Shown: positions 42,373-45,903 of the stretch, piece by piece | Position numbering within the stretch: the stretch's first letter is position 1 | Layout of the letters: every line of letters begins with the position of its first letter | Notes under the pieces: generated by a model | The model's database searches: none | Seen by the model: only the letters and a program-made list of their open reading frames with translations | Told to the model about the DNA's origin: nothing | Program-made: the position numbers and the translations under genes | NCBI GenBank assembly: GCA_001787535.1 | Contig: MFXP01000008.1 | Location: 27,219 to 73,121, forward strand | Length of the DNA: 45,903 nt | Source of the DNA: Candidatus Peribacteria bacterium RIFCSPHIGHO2_01_FULL_51_35 | GTDB lineage: Bacteria > Patescibacteriota > Gracilibacteria > Peribacterales > Peribacteraceae | Direction: 5' to 3'

Positions 42373-42436
42373 AAGGAGACCAATGAAACCAAGGAACTAA
42401 AAAAACCTTGGTCTCCTTGGTTTCATTGGTCTCCTT
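42373..42436. repeat. Perfect 23-bp inverted repeat, solo word-repeat copy
   Basis: Arms 42373-42395 and 42414-42436 are exact reverse complements, spacer 18 nt. Left arm reads aaggagaccaatgaaaccaa then gga, sharing the ccaaggagacca and gaaaccaagga words of the repeats around the four-helix-bundle gene at 26 kb. It lies between divergent genes, so it is not a terminator. Confidence 0.85.
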
Positions 42437-42468
42437 CGAAAGAATTCTCTCCTTCCCCCAACCTCTGC

Positions 42469-42474
42469 TACTCT
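42469..42474 (+). promoter_or_regulatory. -10 box before glyS
   Basis: TACTCT, 10 nt before ATG 42485. Confidence 0.35.
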
Positions 42475-42484
42475 TGGAGCACCC

Positions 42485-43894
42485 ATGCCCGCTTCCTCGC
42501 TCGACGCCGTCGTTTCCCTCTGCAAACGCCGAGGCTTTGTTTTCCCGGGCTCGGAAATTTACGGCGGCCTCGCCAATACCTGGGATTACGGGCCGCTGGG
42601 CGTGGAACTGAAAAACCGTGTGAAGAAGCAGTGGTGGAAGACATTTATCCGCGACCGCAGCGATATGGTTGGGTTGGATGCATCCATTTTGATGAACCCG
42701 AAAGTATGGGAAGCCAGCGGACACGTGAGTTCCTTCGCCGATCCTCTTGTCGAATGTAAGAATTGTCACGATCGAACTCGTGGAGACAAATTGCTTGAGG
42801 CAAAATTGGGTGTGGAAGCTGCAGCCGTCCTCAAGATCGATCAGATCCAAAAGATGCTCATTGCTGAGAAAATTCCCTGTCCCAAATGTGGCAAAGTCCA
42901 ATGGACGGAAGCAAAAAAATTCAATCTTATGTTCAAAACACAGCAAGGCGTTATAGAAGGAGAGGGCGCCACGATTTACCTTCGCCCCGAAACCGCACAG
43001 GGAATTTTTGTGAACTTCAAAAACATTGTCGACACCATGCGCATGCGTTTGCCCTTCGGCGTCGGCCAGATAGGCAAAGCATTCCGCAACGAGATCACGC
43101 CGGGAAACTTTACGTTCCGCACGCGCGAGTTCGAACAAATGGAGATCGAATATTTTTTTGATCCCGAAGCAAATCCATGGGAAAAAATCTTTGAGGAATG
43201 GAAGAAGGCCAGCTGGGCGTTCGTCGTCGATACACTCGGCATCTCCAAAGAGAACCTCCGCTTCCGCGACCATGAGAAAGATGAACTCTCGCATTATTCC
43301 AAAGGAACCACGGACATCGAGTACAAATTCCCCTTCGGTTGGGGCGAGCTCTGCGCCGCCGCTGCGTACCGCACGGACTATGATTTGAAACAGCACGAAA
43401 CCTTCAGCGGACAGGAACTCAAGTACACCGATCCGGATAATCCACAGCGAAAAATCACGCCGCATGTCATGGAGCCGTCCTTCGGTTCCGATCGCATTAC
43501 CTTGGCTGTGTTGCTGGATGCATATACCGAAGAAAAAGTCGGCGATGATACGAGAACCGTGATGAAATTTAAGAACGGCCTCTCCCCTTTCGATGTCACC
43601 ATTCTTCCCCTCTCAAAGAAGGAACACCTCATTGCGAAGGCCGAAGAGTTGTACAAAAGAATTATACAAGAAACAGAGTTCACCGTGGATTTTGATATCA
43701 CGGGATCCATCGGCAAGCGGTATCGCAGACAGGATGAAATCGGCACGCCCAAATGCATCACCGTCGACTTCGGAACCATCGGGGAAGATGCCGCACAAGG
43801 TGAGAAAGACACGGTGACGATCCGCGACCGCGATACGCTGAAACAAGAGCGCGTAACAATCGATGAGCTTGTTCAGACGCTCAAGAAACCGTAA
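42485..43894 (+). CDS. glyS: Glycyl-tRNA synthetase (dimeric type)
   Basis: Class II synthetase, alpha2 type as in archaea, eukaryotes and some bacteria. 469 aa. RGFVFPGSEIYGGLANTWDYGPLG opens the protein. A zinc-site insertion has CKNCHDRT and CPKCGK (four Cys). Motif 2 has GQIGKAFRNEITPGNFTFRTREFEQME (in parts), and motif 3 has EPSFGSDRI. The anticodon domain is at the C-terminus (SPFDVTILPLS ... DEIGTPKCITVD). Complete; ends with TAA. Confidence 0.96.
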   Translation: MPASSLDAVVSLCKRRGFVFPGSEIYGGLANTWDYGPLGVELKNRVKKQWWKTFIRDRSDMVGLDASILMNPKVWEASGHVSSFADPLVECKNCHDRTRGDKLLEAKLGVEAAAVLKIDQIQKMLIAEKIPCPKCGKVQWTEAKKFNLMFKTQQGVIEGEGATIYLRPETAQGIFVNFKNIVDTMRMRLPFGVGQIGKAFRNEITPGNFTFRTREFEQMEIEYFFDPEANPWEKIFEEWKKASWAFVVDTLGISKENLRFRDHEKDELSHYSKGTTDIEYKFPFGWGELCAAAAYRTDYDLKQHETFSGQELKYTDPDNPQRKITPHVMEPSFGSDRITLAVLLDAYTEEKVGDDTRTVMKFKNGLSPFDVTILPLSKKEHLIAKAEELYKRIIQETEFTVDFDITGSIGKRYRRQDEIGTPKCITVDFGTIGEDAAQGEKDTVTIRDRDTLKQERVTIDELVQTLKKP

Positions 43895-43903
43895 CCAAGA
43901 TCT

Positions 43904-44035
43904 TTACGACTCCAGTGCATCCGTCACGCGCTGACTTGTGCGCTCCAAGACTTCCGCGATGGATTCGATGGGATCGCAACTTCGTTCGGGGAAAAATTCT
44001 TCAGCCGATGGGAATTCCTCTGTTCGTATGATCAT
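43904..44035 (-). CDS. Possible 43-aa small protein
   Basis: MIIRTEEFPSAEEFFPERSC then DPIESIAEVLERTSQRVTD and ALES. Acidic, with a helical end that looks protein-like. The frame is blocked upstream by a stop, so it could be the tail of a decayed gene. No ribosome site seen. Confidence 0.3.
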   Translation of the reverse strand: MIIRTEEFPSAEEFFPERSCDPIESIAEVLERTSQRVTDALES

Positions 44036-44195
44036 GTATAAAAATGGGGATCTGCATATGTTTGGACGATTTCAAGCAACGCTTCTTACTGCTGAACAAA
44101 TTTTTTGTTCAATTTCCGATGCTTCCCAAACTTGCAGAAAGGCATTCCTATCTGTATAAAGTACTCATTCCGCGTTCCACCGATCGTGCGGTCCT

Positions 44196-44222
44196 GCCCT
44201 TCGTCGCTTCGCTCCTCAGGGC
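44196..44222. repeat. REP-like hairpin in the glyS-rpsB gap
   Basis: gccct ... agggc outer pairing around tcgtcgcttcgctcctc. The reverse strand reads gccctgaggagcgaagcgac then gaagggc, a type of GAGC-containing palindrome I recall as common in CPR intergenic DNA (recollection, not checked). Imperfect stem. Confidence 0.4.
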
Positions 44223-44321
44223 GAGCTTCGCACAAGGAATCCTCCGCAAAGTACGAGAAGACGTTGAGCGTTAGAGTTAAGGATTTACTTCTTCATTCCT
44301 GATCACCATTCCTGTTGCATT

Positions 44322-44387
44322 TTGTTTGCTGGTTCCTCGTTTGCTGGTTTGCTGGCACGACGAGCAAACAAGCAAACTAGCAAACAA
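44322..44387. repeat. Word-type inverted repeat before rpsB
   Basis: Left side 44322-44355 repeats gtttgctgg three times; right side 44362-44387 repeats gcaaac three times (agcaaacaagcaaactagca + aacaa). Ends 20 nt before the rpsB start. Confidence 0.75.
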
Positions 44388-44407
44388 TCCCCCTCCTTCA
44401 TCCTTCT

Positions 44408-45154
44408 ATGCCTATCCCCTCCGAAAAAGAACTGATCACCAATGCCTGCCACTTTGGTCACCGCAAAGAAAAGTGGAACCCGAAGATGAAACAGTATTTG
44501 TATGGCGTCCGCCGTGGCATCCATATTTTTGATCTGACGCAGACCAAGAAGAAACTGGAGGAAGTCTGCAACGCCTTGAAGAAGCTGCAAGATGAAGGAA
44601 AGACGATCCTCTTTGTCTCCACGAAACAGCAGAGTATTCCACTCATTGAACATATTGCGATGACACTCGGCCAGCCGATGGTGACGAAGAAGTGGATCCC
44701 GGGGCTCCTGACTAACTGGTCGACCATCAAGCGCCGCTTGAAATACTACCTGGATTTGCAACGCTCCTTCCAAACGGGAGAAGTCGAAAAGTATACGAAG
44801 AAGGAACAGACGGAACTCAGAAAGAAACTCGCGAAGCTGGACATTGCTCTCGCCGGTGTTTCCAAAATGACGGGGCTGCCGGATGCTGTCTTCGTATTGG
44901 ATGCCATCCGCGACCGCGTCGCAGTGTTGGAAGCAGCCAAGCTTAAGGTTCCGCTCTATGGCATCTGCGACAGCAATGCGGATCCGGAACTCTTTACGGC
45001 ATTCATCCCCGCAAACGATGATGCGGTAAAATCCATCACACTGATCTTGCACACGCTGGAAAGCGAACTCGGTTCCGGAAAGAAAGTTCCTGCTGCAAAA
45101 CCCGAGGGAAGGAAAGAAATCCCTTCCGAAATGCGCGAAAAAATGGCCGCCTGA
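44408..45154 (+). CDS. rpsB: Small ribosomal subunit protein uS2
   Basis: 248 aa. Typical sequence ITNACHFGHRKEKWNPKMKQYLYGVRRGIHIFDL (in parts), then FVSTKQQS, WIPGLLTNWSTIKRRL, and KMTGLPDAVFVLDAIRDRVAVLEAAKL (in parts), YGICDSNADPELFTAFIPAND with the conserved IPxND. The tail is short and lysine-rich. Followed by tsf after 32 nt, the universal rpsB-tsf pair. No strong Shine-Dalgarno sequence in front of ATG 44408. Confidence 0.97.
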   Translation: MPIPSEKELITNACHFGHRKEKWNPKMKQYLYGVRRGIHIFDLTQTKKKLEEVCNALKKLQDEGKTILFVSTKQQSIPLIEHIAMTLGQPMVTKKWIPGLLTNWSTIKRRLKYYLDLQRSFQTGEVEKYTKKEQTELRKKLAKLDIALAGVSKMTGLPDAVFVLDAIRDRVAVLEAAKLKVPLYGICDSNADPELFTAFIPANDDAVKSITLILHTLESELGSGKKVPAAKPEGRKEIPSEMREKMAA

Positions 45155-45186
45155 TCGTTTCACTTTTCACTTTCCTCTTCTCTCCC

Positions 45187-45903
45187 ATGTCTCCCGTCTC
45201 CGCCTCCGCCGTTCAATCTCTTCGCGCCCGCACGGGCGTGTCCATTTCCGCCGTTCGCGATGCATTGGAAGAAGCAGGCGGTGATGAGGAAAAGGCAATC
45301 GAAATTCTCCGCAAGCGCGGACAAGCGCAAGCGGTGAAAAAAGCAAGTCGCGACCAAATGGAAGGCGCCATTTTTGCCGCCACGGACGGCTCCAAGGCCG
45401 CTCTGATCCTTTTGAAATGCGAAACGGACTTCGTCGCACGCGACGCGGGTTTCCGCGCCCTGGGGCAGGAACTCGCCGACACGCTCCTGAAGAAAGGGTC
45501 GGACGCGCAAAAAAAACTGGCTGAGGACAAGATTCCGGCAGCCGTCCAGAAATTGGGCGAAAATATTTCCGTAGGGGAATCGATCCTCGTGGACGCCGCC
45601 GTCATCGGCACCTATGTCCACAGCAACAACAAAATCGGCGTCATCGTGGGACTCGACAAAGGCTCTGCGGATGCCGCGAAAGACGTCGCGATGCACGCCG
45701 CTGCCATGAACCCTCTCTACACGACACCGGACGAAGTGCCGACCGCAGCCATCGAGAAAGAAAAAGAGATCTGGAAGGAGCAGTTGGCAAAAGAAGGAAA
45801 ACCCGCGCAGATCATGGAAAAAATCATGATGGGCAAAGAGAAAAAATTCCGCGAGGAGAACGCCCTGGTGAAACAAGCCTTCGTGAAAGATCCTTCCAAA
45901 ACT
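45187..45903 (+). CDS. tsf: Elongation factor Ts (3' end outside window)
   Basis: Nucleotide exchange factor for EF-Tu. 239 residues visible, open to the window edge. The UBA-like N-terminus (SAVQSLRARTGVSISAVRDALEEAGGDEEKAIEILRKRG, in parts) is family-typical, as are LLKCETDFVARDAGFRALG (compare CETDFVARN) and MHAAAMNPLYT (HIAAMNPxYL). Stop not visible; typical length ~200-300 aa, so little is missing. Confidence 0.95.
   Translation, partial: MSPVSASAVQSLRARTGVSISAVRDALEEAGGDEEKAIEILRKRGQAQAVKKASRDQMEGAIFAATDGSKAALILLKCETDFVARDAGFRALGQELADTLLKKGSDAQKKLAEDKIPAAVQKLGENISVGESILVDAAVIGTYVHSNNKIGVIVGLDKGSADAAKDVAMHAAAMNPLYTTPDEVPTAAIEKEKEIWKEQLAKEGKPAQIMEKIMMGKEKKFREENALVKQAFVKDPSKT

Larger units (their letters stand above)
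43895..44407. other. 513-nt stretch without a confident gene
   Basis: Holds a possible 43-aa minus-strand frame (43904-44035), a possible 76-aa plus-strand frame (44044-44274), a hairpin (44196-44222) and an inverted word repeat (44322-44387) just before rpsB. None of the frames shows a recognisable family. Confidence 0.6.

Noticed and set aside
42373-42436. Intrinsic terminator
   Set aside because: It lies between two divergent genes, so no transcript ends there.

Overview
The window looks like one stretch of a Patescibacteria (CPR) chromosome, most likely a Peregrinibacteria/Peribacteria-type organism. This is inferred from gene content and style, not from a marker phylogeny. Pointers are a compact genome with few long gaps, many Met/GTG starts 6-12 nt behind a -10 box, SLH/3D/RlpA wall proteins, a VirB2-like pilin with a VirD4/TraD-like ATPase, a complete F-type ATP synthase and REP-like palindromes. 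TGA acts as stop (hisS, gyrB), so the UGA=Gly code of Gracilibacteria does not apply.

Layout. 1-4289 (minus): rpoD (cut by the window edge), dnaG and an rRNA m5C methyltransferase. 4354-5091: two small unknown genes. 5111-8104 (minus): leuS, carrying an in-frame Y1/HUH transposase-type domain inside the editing region. 8200-9567: der. 9627-10932 (minus): small operon of two unknown proteins and a SLOG-like protein. 10991-14095: an unknown acidic protein, then ybaB-mltG, an unknown protein and a YbaK-type deacylase. 14182-14619: a stand-alone REP-associated (RAYT) transposase between two REP-like hairpins. 14736-20467 (minus): a VirD4/TraD-like ATPase and exported wall proteins (RlpA-like; 3D plus peptidoglycan-binding). 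20823-24181: M24 peptidase, VirB2-like pilin and PKD/proline-rich membrane protein. 24220-25789: tRNA-His and hisS. 26225-26581: a four-helix-bundle (S23/Avd-like) gene bracketed by inverted repeats. 26624-29740: gyrB, bS21 and small genes. 29780-37233 (minus): the atp operon in the order D-X-C-Z-B-E-F-H-A-G. 37486-45903: exported beta-carbonic-anhydrase-like protein, DedA, SLH-S41 protease, PrsW, glyS, rpsB and tsf (cut by the window edge).

How it works together. Most of the content is core machinery: transcription, replication priming, aminoacylation, ribosome, ATP synthesis and wall remodelling. On top of it lie several families of small palindromic or inverted-repeat elements that sit between genes and sometimes inside them. 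The most striking features are (a) the LeuRS with an embedded transposase-like domain next to three tandem hairpins, (b) a REP-like family (GAGC-stem-TTC-stem-GCGAT) whose stems vary in a compensatory way and which brackets the RAYT gene, and (c) inverted repeats built of short repeated words that bracket the four-helix-bundle gene and recur as solo copies, including on both sides of atpE.
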